From the NCBI RefSeq assembly GCF_965184065.1, contig NZ_OZ239098.1: 64,000 bases of DNA; one strand, given 5' to 3'. Shown piece by piece: positions 51,446 through 60,095 of the stretch (position 1 is its first letter; each line of letters starts with the position of its first letter). Under the pieces are notes generated by a model. That model was not told where the DNA came from, did not search any database, and saw only the letters and a program-made list of their open reading frames with translations. This DNA is from Methylopumilus sp026399645. GTDB lineage: Bacteria; Pseudomonadota; Gammaproteobacteria; Burkholderiales; Methylophilaceae. The position numbers were made by a program, and so were the translations under genes.

Positions 51446-52171
51446 TTAATCTTCAATCACTGCGGTGGTATAAACTTCCTGCACATCATCTAAGTCATCA
51501 AGTGTGTCTAGAATTTTTTGCATTCTAATGCCATCATCTCCACTTAAAGCATTTTCTAATGTAGGGCGCATCGCAACTTCTGCTAATTCTATTTTTAAAC
51601 CTGCGTTTAAAAGCGCTTCTTTAATCTGAATAAATTCTTGAGTAGGCGTGATTACTTCAATACTACCGTCCTCATCATTGATAATATCTTCAGCACCTGC
51701 TTCTAGGGCTACTTCCATGACTTTATTTTCATCTGTGCCAGGGGCAAAAAAGATGCGTCCACAATGTTTAAATAAAAAAGCCACAGATCCATCGGTCCCT
51801 AAATTGCCACCATTTTTAGTGAGTGCATGTCTCACATCAGCGACAGCCCTTTGTTTATTATCCGTTAAGCAATCAATAATAATGGCAGCCCCGCCAATGC
51901 CGTAACCTTCGTATCTCACTTCTTCGTAACTCACACCTTCTAATTCACCCGTACCTTTTTTAATTGCACGCGTGATATTGTCTTGTGGCATATTTTCTTC
52001 TTTGGCGAGCGCCACAGCAGCTCTCAATCTAGGATTGAAGTTAGCTTCTCCGCCACCGAGTCTTGCTGAAACCGTAATTTCTTTAATGATTTTTGTGAAT
52101 ACTTTTCCGCGCTTAGCGTCTTGGCGACCTTTGCGGTGTTGGATATTTGCCCATTTGGAATGTCCTGCCAT
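51446..52171 (-). CDS. yebC: YebC/PmpR-family protein
   Basis: 241 aa, starting MAGHSKWANIQHRKGRQDAKRG, the unmistakable family N-terminus. Three-domain protein described as a transcriptional regulator in some bacteria and as a translation factor for proline stretches in others. It begins the ruvC-ruvA-ruvB block, a common arrangement. Confidence 0.95.
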   Translation of the reverse strand: MAGHSKWANIQHRKGRQDAKRGKVFTKIIKEITVSARLGGGEANFNPRLRAAVALAKEENMPQDNITRAIKKGTGELEGVSYEEVRYEGYGIGGAAIIIDCLTDNKQRAVADVRHALTKNGGNLGTDGSVAFLFKHCGRIFFAPGTDENKVMEVALEAGAEDIINDEDGSIEVITPTQEFIQIKEALLNAGLKIELAEVAMRPTLENALSGDDGIRMQKILDTLDDLDDVQEVYTTAVIED

Positions 52172-52173
52172 GC

Positions 52174-53127
52174 TTAGCCCTTTCTAGACTTTGATTTTAT
52201 CATGGGTTCTTTTCTAAGCCACGGCTGGACAAGCTCTTCTTTGTGTTTTTTAATGCGGTCGCAAGAAATCATCAGAAGAGAGATTCCAATGAAAGACATA
52301 CCCAATAATTCAAAAGATTTAATGACTTCATGAAGTTCTATCGATGATGAAATGACCGCTATAACAGGACAAATCGTTGTAGTCATGGTCGCTATGCCTG
52401 CGGATAAATGTCTTAATGCATAAAGCCATAATAACCATGCAATCGCATTCCCAAAGACTGCGTTATAAATGAGCGCTCCTATAAAATAACTATTCCATTC
52501 AATCGAGGTCGTATGTGTCATGAAAGCCAATACCACAATAGGTATTGAGCCAAAAAGCATTTGCCATGCGGTTAAGGAAATCAAATCAAGATTAGGCGAA
52601 CGAGCTTGAAGTTTTTTGGCTAAAATCACAGCCAAGGCCCATGAAATGCCAGACACAATGGCTAATATCATGCTGAATACATCGGTGCCCAAATGAAGGG
52701 GGTCCAAAATAAATAAAATGCCCATCAATGAAAACAAAGCTGCGGGCCATTGCCATCCGCGTAATTTTTCCCCTAAAAGTGGCCAGGCCAAAAGCATGGT
52801 CCAAAAAGGCATGGTGTAGGTAAGTACCGCTGTTTTACCAGCACCACCTTCAACCAAAGCCCATAATAAAAGCCCTGTAAAACCAGCTGTTTGAAGAAGA
52901 CCTAACGCAATCAGACTTGGAATTTCTTTGATGCTAAAAGGTTTTTTTAAGACAAGCATCACAATGAATAAACAAATTGCCCCTAAGACGGTTCTAAGGG
53001 CTGCAAAATCAAAAGGGTCTGAGAAATGAAGGGCATTTTTCATAACGACCCAGTTGTAACCCCAAATCAGACACAAAAGCATAAGGGCAAAAAAAGCCAT
53101 CAAGCTTTGATTTTTTTTAAGAAGCAT
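52174..53127 (-). CDS. EamA/DMT-family transporter
   Basis: 317 aa with ten predicted membrane helices in two EamA repeats (first around ALMLLCLIWGYNWVVMKNAL, second around ISGISWALAVILAKKLQ). Drug/metabolite transporter superfamily; exports amino acids or other metabolites. The substrate cannot be told. It ends 2 bp before the YebC start in the same direction and may lead that operon. Confidence 0.88.
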   Translation of the reverse strand: MLLKKNQSLMAFFALMLLCLIWGYNWVVMKNALHFSDPFDFAALRTVLGAICLFIVMLVLKKPFSIKEIPSLIALGLLQTAGFTGLLLWALVEGGAGKTAVLTYTMPFWTMLLAWPLLGEKLRGWQWPAALFSLMGILFILDPLHLGTDVFSMILAIVSGISWALAVILAKKLQARSPNLDLISLTAWQMLFGSIPIVVLAFMTHTTSIEWNSYFIGALIYNAVFGNAIAWLLWLYALRHLSAGIATMTTTICPVIAVISSSIELHEVIKSFELLGMSFIGISLLMISCDRIKKHKEELVQPWLRKEPMIKSKSRKG

Positions 53128-53203
53128 TTTTATACTTGTTTAATGTAGAAACATTATTATAAAGTGTATATTTAGATTCTAAAGCTTTCAAAAAAGGTAC
53201 CTT

Positions 53204-53635
53204 ATGAAAACAGCTGCTCAACTTATTGCCGATAAAAAGCATAAAGAAGTTATTAGTATCGCCCCCAACCGTCCCGTGATTGATGCTCTTATCATCCTAG
53301 CTGAATATAAAATTGGCGCGCTCATTGTGATGGACAAAGACAAAATGGTCGGTATTTTTTCTGAGCGCGATTACGCGCGTGAAGTTGTTCTAAAAGGTAA
53401 GTCATCTAAAGTCACTTTAATTGAAGAAGTGATGACTAAAAATGTACTAGTGGGACACGGTAAAGATACTTTTGAAAAAGCAATGACGCTTATGACCGAA
53501 AAGCATATTCGTCACTTACCCATTACTGATGGTACCAAAGTCATTGGTATGTTGTCTTTAGGTGATGTGGCTAAAGAAATGATTGTGTATCAAAGAAACC
53601 TAATCAAAGAGCTAGAAGCTTACGTTAAGCAATAA
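53204..53635 (+). CDS. Double CBS-domain protein
   Basis: 143 aa consisting of two CBS motifs: residues about 10-60 (ALIILAEYKIGALIVMDKDKMVGIFSERDYAREV) and about 75-130 (EKHIRHLPITDGTKVIGMLSLGDVAKEM). Such modules bind adenine nucleotides such as AMP, ATP or NAD(H) and sense energy state. No effector domain is attached. Ribosome-binding site AAGG upstream; divergent from the DMT transporter. Confidence 0.88.
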   Translation: MKTAAQLIADKKHKEVISIAPNRPVIDALIILAEYKIGALIVMDKDKMVGIFSERDYAREVVLKGKSSKVTLIEEVMTKNVLVGHGKDTFEKAMTLMTEKHIRHLPITDGTKVIGMLSLGDVAKEMIVYQRNLIKELEAYVKQ

Positions 53636-53690
53636 TTGAGTTCGTTTTGTAAAATGGCTATTTTATAAATTTTGAATTAAACTCAATCCC

Positions 53691-54140
53691 ATGAAAAAAC
53701 TCCTATTTCTTTTAGCCTTCCTTTTAATCAGCGGATGCGCCACTACTGATAATTTAGGTGACTTAAGTAAGCGCTTCGACGATATCAAAAAAATTGAAAC
53801 CTTGTTCTTTAATCAAATGCCTCTTCCTAAAGATGCGCGCATCTTTTCAGAAAAATCTTTAATTTTAGGTGAGGGTGATAATTGGGCAGGTCGTATTGAG
53901 TTGTCATCAAGTATGGAGTCTTTGGAAGCAAGTGCTTTTTTTACGAGGGAATATCCAAAACATAATTGGCAACTCATTTCATCGACAAAAGCTAAATTAA
54001 GTATTTTGGTATTTACAAATAGCACGCGAACTCTCACTCTAGAAATTACTGAAGGCGGCCCATTAGCTGCCAAATCAATGATTGTGATGACGGTTGCTCC
54101 TAAAGTACAAAATCAAGCAGCCCCTGATTCAAAAAAATAA
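53691..54140 (+). CDS. Small predicted lipoprotein
   Basis: 149 aa. Lipoprotein signal (LLFLLAFLLISGC; Cys16) followed by a single domain that includes LPKDARIFSEKSLILGEGDNW and TREYPKHNWQLISSTKAKLS. The pattern resembles DUF4810/DUF799-like small lipoproteins only in general features, so no family name is given. Ends 2 bp before the convergent glnG end. Confidence 0.75.
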   Translation: MKKLLFLLAFLLISGCATTDNLGDLSKRFDDIKKIETLFFNQMPLPKDARIFSEKSLILGEGDNWAGRIELSSSMESLEASAFFTREYPKHNWQLISSTKAKLSILVFTNSTRTLTLEITEGGPLAAKSMIVMTVAPKVQNQAAPDSKK

Positions 54141-54142
54141 AT

Positions 54143-55531
54143 TTATTTTTCAATTTTTAATTCTTTAACTTTTCGAGTTAAGGTATTTCTTCCCAAACCC
54201 AACATCTCAGCGGCCTCAATTCGCCTTCCTTTGGTAAAGTGAAGTGCTTCCTCAATTAAAATCTTTTCAAATGTTTGATTGAGATCGGTCAAAATATCTT
54301 TTTGATTTTTATTTAAAGCTAATTGCACTTCTTGCTTTAATGCATCTTTCCAATTAGCTGATACTTCTTTATGCATATCATGATTTTTCAATTCAGGTGG
54401 CAAATCTTTAATGTCGATATTTTGACCTGGTGCCATTACGGTTAACCAATGACACATATTTTCAAGTTGGCGCACATTACCACTCCAATGAAGGTGCGAT
54501 AAATAACTTAAGGTATCTTCAGATAGAATTTTTGTTTCAACCCCTAATTGCTGTGCACTCTGGTTTAAAAAGTGACGGGCTAAATCTGGAACATCCTCTG
54601 CACGCTCCCTTAAGGCTGGCAAACGCAAACGAATTACATTTAAGCGATGAAATAAATCTTCACGGAAGAGCCCTGCTTTGACACGTTCTTCCATGTCTTG
54701 GTGAGTTGCTGCAATCACTCGCACATTTACTTTAATTGGGTTATGGCCACCGACGCGATAGAACTGACCATCACTTAATACGCGAAGAAGTCTTGTTTGA
54801 AGGTCCGCTGGCATATCACCAATCTCATCTAAAAAAAGTGTGCCGCCATCTGCTTGCTCAAAACGACCTTTGCGCAGAGCTTGCGCTCCAGTAAACGCAC
54901 CACGCTCATGCCCGAATAATTCTGACTCTAACAAATCTTTTGGGATAGCAGCTGTATTAATGGCGATAAAAGGTTTATCTGCACGAGGGGAATGTTTATG
55001 AAGTGCACTTGCAACCAACTCTTTACCGCTTCCTGATTCGCCATTGATGAGAACCGTGGCATGAGAACGGCTAAGTCGTCCGATCGCACGAAAGACTTCT
55101 TGCATGGAAGGTGCGTGACCAATCATTTCGGTCGAATTTTCAAAAGAAACTTCTTGATTGTTTTGTTTCAATGACTCATCAATTGCACGATGAATAATTT
55201 CAATCGCTTGATCTACATCAAAGGGTTTTGCCAAATATTCAAAAGCCCCTCCTTGAAATGCAGCAACTGCACTTTCTAGATCAGAATAAGCCGTCATGAT
55301 GATGACAGGAATATGTGCATATTTTTCTTTGATGACTTGTAGGAGTTCCAAGCCTGAACCTTGTGGCATTCTAATGTCACTCACAATTACTTGGGGCTCT
55401 TCATCTTTAATCGCTGCTAATGCATCTTTAATCGAGCTAAATGTTTTAAAATTTAACTCAGTTCGTGCGAGTGCTTTTTCAAATACCCATCGAATAGATT
55501 TGTCATCATCGATAATCCAAATTGCTTTCAT
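54143..55531 (-). CDS. glnG: Nitrogen regulation response regulator NtrC
   Basis: 462 aa. Receiver domain with phospho-acceptor Asp in VIVSDIRMP. Sigma-54 interaction AAA+ domain with GESGSGKELVA (Walker A), HERGAFTGA (GAFTGA loop) and GTLFLDEIGDMP (Walker B). C-terminal Fis-type HTH (RIEAAEMLGLGRNTLTRKVKE). It activates sigma-54 promoters under nitrogen limitation, presumably including the glnA promoter upstream. It overlaps glnL by 4 bp. Confidence 0.96.
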   Translation of the reverse strand: MKAIWIIDDDKSIRWVFEKALARTELNFKTFSSIKDALAAIKDEEPQVIVSDIRMPQGSGLELLQVIKEKYAHIPVIIMTAYSDLESAVAAFQGGAFEYLAKPFDVDQAIEIIHRAIDESLKQNNQEVSFENSTEMIGHAPSMQEVFRAIGRLSRSHATVLINGESGSGKELVASALHKHSPRADKPFIAINTAAIPKDLLESELFGHERGAFTGAQALRKGRFEQADGGTLFLDEIGDMPADLQTRLLRVLSDGQFYRVGGHNPIKVNVRVIAATHQDMEERVKAGLFREDLFHRLNVIRLRLPALRERAEDVPDLARHFLNQSAQQLGVETKILSEDTLSYLSHLHWSGNVRQLENMCHWLTVMAPGQNIDIKDLPPELKNHDMHKEVSANWKDALKQEVQLALNKNQKDILTDLNQTFEKILIEEALHFTKGRRIEAAEMLGLGRNTLTRKVKELKIEK

Positions 55532-56655
55532 AGTGAAGATCCTTGTGATTCTTGATTGGGAGTAGAAATTTCTTTTGTATCTAAATCTTTAATCGGTAAT
55601 AAAATTGTGAATGTTGTCTGTCCTGGCTCACTCTTACATTCAATCATGCCCTGATGTTGACTTACATAAGTTTGTGCTAGTGATAGGCCGAGTCCTGAGC
55701 CGCCTTCACGACCAGAGACCAGTGGATAAAATATTTTGTCGCGAATGCCTGCAGGTATTCCAGGTCCGTTATCAATGATGTCGAGTTTAATGCCGACACG
55801 GTATCTTTTTTTAGCGAGCATGATTTGTCGTTCAGCTCTTGTTTTAAAAATGATTAAACCTTGTTGTTGTTTTTCATGCATCGCTTGAACGGCATTGCGC
55901 GCAATATTAAGTACCGCTTGAATCAGTTTTTCCCGATCACCAGTAATGTCAGGCAAGCTCGTATCGTAATCACGTTGAATTTTTATTTCATCAGGCGATT
56001 CGGCAAGCAATAAACTTCGAACACGTTCCAAAACTTCATGAATATTGGTTGGTTCATATTTAGGTTTTTGGTGAGGGACAAGTAATCGATCCATGAGAGA
56101 TTGCAAGCGATCCGCTTCTTTAATAATGACTTGCGTATATTCTTTTAATGAAACGTCAGGCAATTCATGCTCTAAAAGTTGTGCAGCCCCTCTTAAGCCT
56201 CCTAATGGGTTTCTAATTTCATGTGCTAAGTTTCGAATCAATTCTGAGTTCGCTTGTTGCTGGATCAACATACGCTCTTCTTTTGCGATTCGTAATTGCT
56301 GATCCATTTGCTGGAACTCAAGAATATATCGAATCATTTTGCTTTGAATGGGTGTAATGGTGGATGTCACAGAATAGGACTGATGTTTTAAAGTGGTAAT
56401 TAAAAACTCATGTTCGCGATAAGGGGTATCGCTGTTTAAAGCTTGGCTGATAGCTATTTTTAAAATGTCAGAATGAGGAAATGCTTCATCCAAGGTCATC
56501 ATGTAAATATGTTTAGCGCTGAGTCCAAATAAAATCTCCGCAGATGGGTTCATATACAAAATATGGCCTTCAATATCGCATAGCAATACTGCACTTGCTA
56601 AGTGTTCAATCCCTTTAAGTTCTGGACTTAAGGATGGCATAGTGTTTTTTTTCAT
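55528..56655 (-). CDS. glnL: Nitrogen regulation sensor kinase NtrB
   Basis: About 375 aa from the ATG at 56655 (MKKNTMPSLSPELKGIEHL); the frame is open to 56787, but those residues are atypical and cross the NtrC site. PAS domain (AVLLCDIEGHILYMNPSAEILFGL), H box HEIRNPLGGLRGAAQLLEHE, N box NIARNAVQAM, and G boxes DNGPGIP and GGSGLGLSLAQ. It phosphorylates NtrC and is controlled by PII. Confidence 0.93.
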   Translation of the reverse strand: MKKNTMPSLSPELKGIEHLASAVLLCDIEGHILYMNPSAEILFGLSAKHIYMMTLDEAFPHSDILKIAISQALNSDTPYREHEFLITTLKHQSYSVTSTITPIQSKMIRYILEFQQMDQQLRIAKEERMLIQQQANSELIRNLAHEIRNPLGGLRGAAQLLEHELPDVSLKEYTQVIIKEADRLQSLMDRLLVPHQKPKYEPTNIHEVLERVRSLLLAESPDEIKIQRDYDTSLPDITGDREKLIQAVLNIARNAVQAMHEKQQQGLIIFKTRAERQIMLAKKRYRVGIKLDIIDNGPGIPAGIRDKIFYPLVSGREGGSGLGLSLAQTYVSQHQGMIECKSEPGQTTFTILLPIKDLDTKEISTPNQESQGSSL

Positions 56656-56769
56656 GAGATTTCCATTTTCATTTATATAGCAAGCAAAACTCGAGCCAAC
56701 TTTGAGAGACGGCCTTAAGGCGAATTTGCTATGCATTACTAGGGTATTGTAAGGAATATTAAGCGGTAA

Positions 56770-56786
56770 TGCACTAAAATAGTGCA
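56770..56786. promoter_or_regulatory. NtrC-binding site upstream of ntrBC
   Basis: TGCACTAAAATAGTGCA, a perfect 17-bp dyad (TGCACT-N5-AGTGCA) that matches the NtrC consensus. It lies 115 bp before glnL and just after the glnA terminator, so it probably mediates autoregulation of ntrBC. Confidence 0.8.
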
Positions 56787-56815
56787 TATATGGATTTAGC
56801 CCAAAATGAAGGCAT

Positions 56816-56846
56816 AAAAAAAGACGGCTATCAAAGCCGTCTTTTT
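56816..56846. terminator. Terminator after glnA
   Basis: AAAAAAAGACGGCT-ATCA-AGCCGTCTTTTT-type hairpin, with an 8-bp GC-containing stem and A/T runs on both sides, 15 bases after the glnA stop. Confidence 0.92.
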
Positions 56847-56861
56847 AATTGTTTCCACGAA

Positions 56862-58271
56862 TTAGCAGCTGTAATACATACCGAATTCGATTGGATGGGG
56901 TGTCATGCGCATCTTAGTGACTTCTTCCATCTTAAGATCAATATAGCTATTGATCCAGTCATCGGTAAATACACCACCGCGTGTTAAGAACTCGCGATCT
57001 TTATCTAAATACTCAAGCGCTTCTTCAAGAGATGAACATACCGTAGGTACTTGTGCATCTTCTTCAGGTGTTAAATGGTACAAATCTTTTGTAGCTGGCT
57101 CACCTGGGTGAATCTTATTTTGAATGCCATCTAGACCTGCCATCATCAATGCGCTGAATGCAAGATATGGATTTGCTATTGGGTCAGGGAATCGCGCTTC
57201 GATACGACGCGCTTTATCACCTTCTACGAATGGAATACGAATCGATGCTGAGCGGTTTTTCGCAGAGTAAGCTAATTTCACAGGAGCCTCATAGCCCGGT
57301 ACTAAACGTTTATATGAGTTCGTACCTGGATTAGTAATAGCATTGAGTGCGCGTGCGTGTTTAATCACACCGCCAATATAGAACAATGCGAGCTCACTTA
57401 AGCCTGCATAGCCAGAACCAGCAAATAAGTTTTTACCATCTTTCCAAATAGATTGATGCACATGCATACCTGAGCCGTTATCACCTAGGATTGGTTTTGG
57501 CATGAATGTCGCTGTTTTGCCATAGTTATGTGCCGTGTTTAATACCACGTATTTAAGAAGTTGGGTCCAATCAGCACGCTGTGTGAGCGTACTAAATTTA
57601 GTACCGATTTCACATTGGCCTGCAGTGGCGACTTCATGGTGATGCACTTCAACTGGAACGCCCATCGCTTCTAATGTAATCGACATTGCTGAACGCACAT
57701 CTTGAAGTGAGTCCACTGGTGGTACTGGAAAGTAACCGCCCTTAACCCCAGGACGATGGCCAGTATTGCCGCCCTCGTGCTGTGTTGCAGAATCCCAAGC
57801 ACCTTCTTCTGAATTAATTTTAACGTGACATCCATCCATACCTTGAGACCAAGTGATGGAATCAAAAATAAAGAATTCTGGCTCAGGGCCAAAGTAAGCT
57901 GTATCACCTATACCTGTTGATTTTAAATAAGCTTCTGCACGACGAGCCAAGCTTCGAGGACAACGCTCATAACCCTTACCGTCTGTTGGGTCTACAACAT
58001 CGCATGTCAGGATAAGAGTTGGCTCCTCCATAAATGGATCGATGTTAGCTGTATCTGGATCTGGCATCAGCAACATGTCGGATGCTTGAATACCTTTCCA
58101 ACCTGCAATCGATGAACCATCGAATGCGTGACCTTGTTTAAATTTATCTTCATCAAAAGCTGAGACAGGCACGCTGACGTGCTGTTCTTTGCCTCGCGTA
58201 TCCGTGAATCTAAAGTCCACGAACTTAACGTTGTTATCTTTAATCTTTTTCATTACATCAGCGATTGCCAT
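56862..58271 (-). CDS. glnA: Glutamine synthetase type I
   Basis: 469 aa, the normal GS-I length. Catalyses ATP-dependent ligation of ammonia to glutamate. Active-site segments FDGSSIAGW, FGPEPEFFIFD, GNGSGMHVHQS-type (DNGSGMHVHQSIW) and NRSASIRIP are present. The adenylylation loop KDLYHLTPEE holds the modifiable Tyr. Strong ribosome-binding site AGGAGA. Its upstream region carries a sigma-54 promoter and two NtrC sites, so it is nitrogen-regulated. Confidence 0.98.
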   Translation of the reverse strand: MAIADVMKKIKDNNVKFVDFRFTDTRGKEQHVSVPVSAFDEDKFKQGHAFDGSSIAGWKGIQASDMLLMPDPDTANIDPFMEEPTLILTCDVVDPTDGKGYERCPRSLARRAEAYLKSTGIGDTAYFGPEPEFFIFDSITWSQGMDGCHVKINSEEGAWDSATQHEGGNTGHRPGVKGGYFPVPPVDSLQDVRSAMSITLEAMGVPVEVHHHEVATAGQCEIGTKFSTLTQRADWTQLLKYVVLNTAHNYGKTATFMPKPILGDNGSGMHVHQSIWKDGKNLFAGSGYAGLSELALFYIGGVIKHARALNAITNPGTNSYKRLVPGYEAPVKLAYSAKNRSASIRIPFVEGDKARRIEARFPDPIANPYLAFSALMMAGLDGIQNKIHPGEPATKDLYHLTPEEDAQVPTVCSSLEEALEYLDKDREFLTRGGVFTDDWINSYIDLKMEEVTKMRMTPHPIEFGMYYSC

Positions 58272-58342
58272 TTCATTCTCCTAAAAGCTTCAATTGTGAT
58301 TCAAACTGTTGTTCATTAATGCATTTCAACATATTAATAGTA

Positions 58343-58358
58343 AGCATAAATTGTGCCA
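58343..58358 (-). promoter_or_regulatory. Sigma-54 promoter of glnA
   Basis: On the minus strand TGGCACAATTTATGCT: the -24 element TGGCAC and the -12 element ATGC with the required spacing (GG to GC 10 bp apart edge to edge). Transcription would start near 58333, giving a leader of about 60 bases. Confidence 0.85.
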
Positions 58359-58418
58359 ATCAAATAATGTTGTAAGGCTCTGTTATTACTTGAGATTTAA
58401 AAGAGAAATCCCAAAAAG

Positions 58419-58435
58419 TGCACCAAAAAAATGCA
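58419..58435. promoter_or_regulatory. NtrC-binding site, promoter-proximal, upstream of glnA
   Basis: TGCACCAAAAAAATGCA, a 17-bp NtrC-type dyad (one arm imperfect), centred about 94 bp upstream of the predicted start. Confidence 0.7.
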
Positions 58436-58448
58436 TATATAAGTTTTA

Positions 58449-58465
58449 TGCACTTAATAAGTGCG
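58449..58465. promoter_or_regulatory. NtrC-binding site, promoter-distal, upstream of glnA
   Basis: TGCACTTAATAAGTGCG, matching TGCACT-N5-AGTGCA at 16 of 17 positions, centred 30 bp (about three helical turns) from the proximal site and about 124 bp upstream of the predicted start. This is an arrangement like E. coli glnAp2. Confidence 0.78.
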
Positions 58466-58540
58466 TAAATGAGTTTGATGGCAGTTTTTACAAAAACACT
58501 TATACTCAAAACCTTAATCAAATCGATGTGATAGCGCACC

Positions 58541-59374
58541 ATGACTGAACTTAAAAAACATTTTGCCGTGATTGGTAATCCAATTCATCACAGCCTATCT
58601 CCTCAAATTCATGCAGCGTTTGCTAAAGAAACTGGACTCCATATTGATTACGAAGCTGTTCTGTCGCCTCTCAATCAATTTAAAAATACAATTTATCAGC
58701 TCATCGCACAAAAATTAAATGGGGCTAACGTCACATTGCCTTTTAAAAAAGAGGCTTATGAATTAGCTAGCCAGCATTCTAATCACGCTAGAATCGCTGA
58801 AGCTGTGAACACGCTTGAATTTAAAGAAGATGAAATCATTGGTCACAATACAGATGGCATAGGATTGGTAAGAGATCTCGAACAAAACTTAAATGTAGAT
58901 TTAAAGAGTAAGAAAATTTTACTCATCGGTGCAGGTGGTGCTGCCGAAGGTGTGATTTATTCTATGTTAGAAAAAAAACCATCTGAATTGATACTGACCA
59001 ATCGCACGATTGAAAAAACAAATGCCATTCAAAATAAAATGGATGTGCATGTAAAAAGTTTTGATGTGAATTTAAATGTGATTGAAATTTCAAAATTGCC
59101 ACATCAATATTTTGACATCATTATCAATGCAACCTCAGCCGGTTTAAATAATGCTGAACTTGGTATAGATCATAAAGTTTTTCATGAAGGCTCTTTAGTC
59201 TACGACATGATGTATGGCAAAGAAACGTCCTTTATTAGAGAAGCTCAATCAAAAGGCTCTAAAACATCAGATGGTCTAGGCATGTTGGTTGAGCAAGCCG
59301 CGGAAGCTTTTTTTATTTGGCATCACATTAAGCCTCAAACAAAATCTGTCATTGAATCTCTAAGAGCGCTTTAA
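58541..59374 (+). CDS. aroE: Shikimate dehydrogenase
   Basis: 277 aa. NADPH-dependent reduction of 3-dehydroshikimate. Substrate site AVIGNPIHHSLSPQIHAAF and NVTLPFKKEAYEL (catalytic Lys); cofactor loop LIGAGGAAEGVIYSML; NTDGIGLVRDL. Normal length. It is divergent from glnA and directly followed by mtgA. Confidence 0.96.
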   Translation: MTELKKHFAVIGNPIHHSLSPQIHAAFAKETGLHIDYEAVLSPLNQFKNTIYQLIAQKLNGANVTLPFKKEAYELASQHSNHARIAEAVNTLEFKEDEIIGHNTDGIGLVRDLEQNLNVDLKSKKILLIGAGGAAEGVIYSMLEKKPSELILTNRTIEKTNAIQNKMDVHVKSFDVNLNVIEISKLPHQYFDIIINATSAGLNNAELGIDHKVFHEGSLVYDMMYGKETSFIREAQSKGSKTSDGLGMLVEQAAEAFFIWHHIKPQTKSVIESLRAL

Positions 59375-60094
59375 TTGCAACAAAGATTAACAAATTTATT
59401 TTGGGCCAATCGCTCTTTTAAAGGAAAGATTGCATCCGTCTTATTTCTTTTATTTTTTTTCTACCAGCTTTGGATTTTACTTCACATTATTTTATGGACG
59501 TTTGTTAATCCAGGTGAAAGTGCTTTCATGGAAACGAGACTGGAGCACCTTCAAGAAAAAGATGAAAAAGCAACGCTGCGTCATCAATGGGTGAATTACA
59601 ACCAAATCTCGATCAATATTAAACAAGCCGTGATTGCAGCCGAGGATGCCAAGTTTATTGACCACGAAGGTTTTGATTGGGAGGGTATTGAAAAAGCTTA
59701 TGAAAAAAATAAGCGACGTAAAAAAATTGTAGCGGGAGGTTCCACCATTAGCCAGCAGCTTGCTAAAAATTTATTCTTATCCAATCAAAGAACACCTTGG
59801 CGAAAAGTAGAAGAAACGATTATCACGCTCATGCTTGAAACAATTTTAAGTAAACAAAGAATCTTAGAAATTTATTTGAATGTCATCGAGTGGGGGAATA
59901 ATGTCTATGGGATTGAAGCTGCATCTCTTCGTTATTTTTCATTCCATGCAAAAGATTTAAATAGTTTTCAGTCAGCTAAGTTAGCCTCTATGATTCCTAA
60001 CCCTAAATATTATGAGCGTCATCAAGATGCTTCAGGATTGATTGAGCGAAGCGGAATCATCCTATCTCGAATGAATTCGGCTCAAGTGCCGTAA
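59375..60094 (+). CDS. mtgA: Monofunctional peptidoglycan glycosyltransferase MtgA
   Basis: 239 aa, starting with TTG immediately after the aroE stop. One N-terminal membrane helix (about 20-42). GT51 motifs: AEDAKFIDHEGFDW (catalytic Glu), GGSTISQQLAKNLFLS, RTPWRKVEE and ILEIYLNVIEWG. Polymerises lipid II into glycan strands; has no transpeptidase domain. Confidence 0.94.
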   Translation: MQQRLTNLFWANRSFKGKIASVLFLLFFFYQLWILLHIILWTFVNPGESAFMETRLEHLQEKDEKATLRHQWVNYNQISINIKQAVIAAEDAKFIDHEGFDWEGIEKAYEKNKRRKKIVAGGSTISQQLAKNLFLSNQRTPWRKVEETIITLMLETILSKQRILEIYLNVIEWGNNVYGIEAASLRYFSFHAKDLNSFQSAKLASMIPNPKYYERHQDASGLIERSGIILSRMNSAQVP

Positions 60095-60095
60095 T

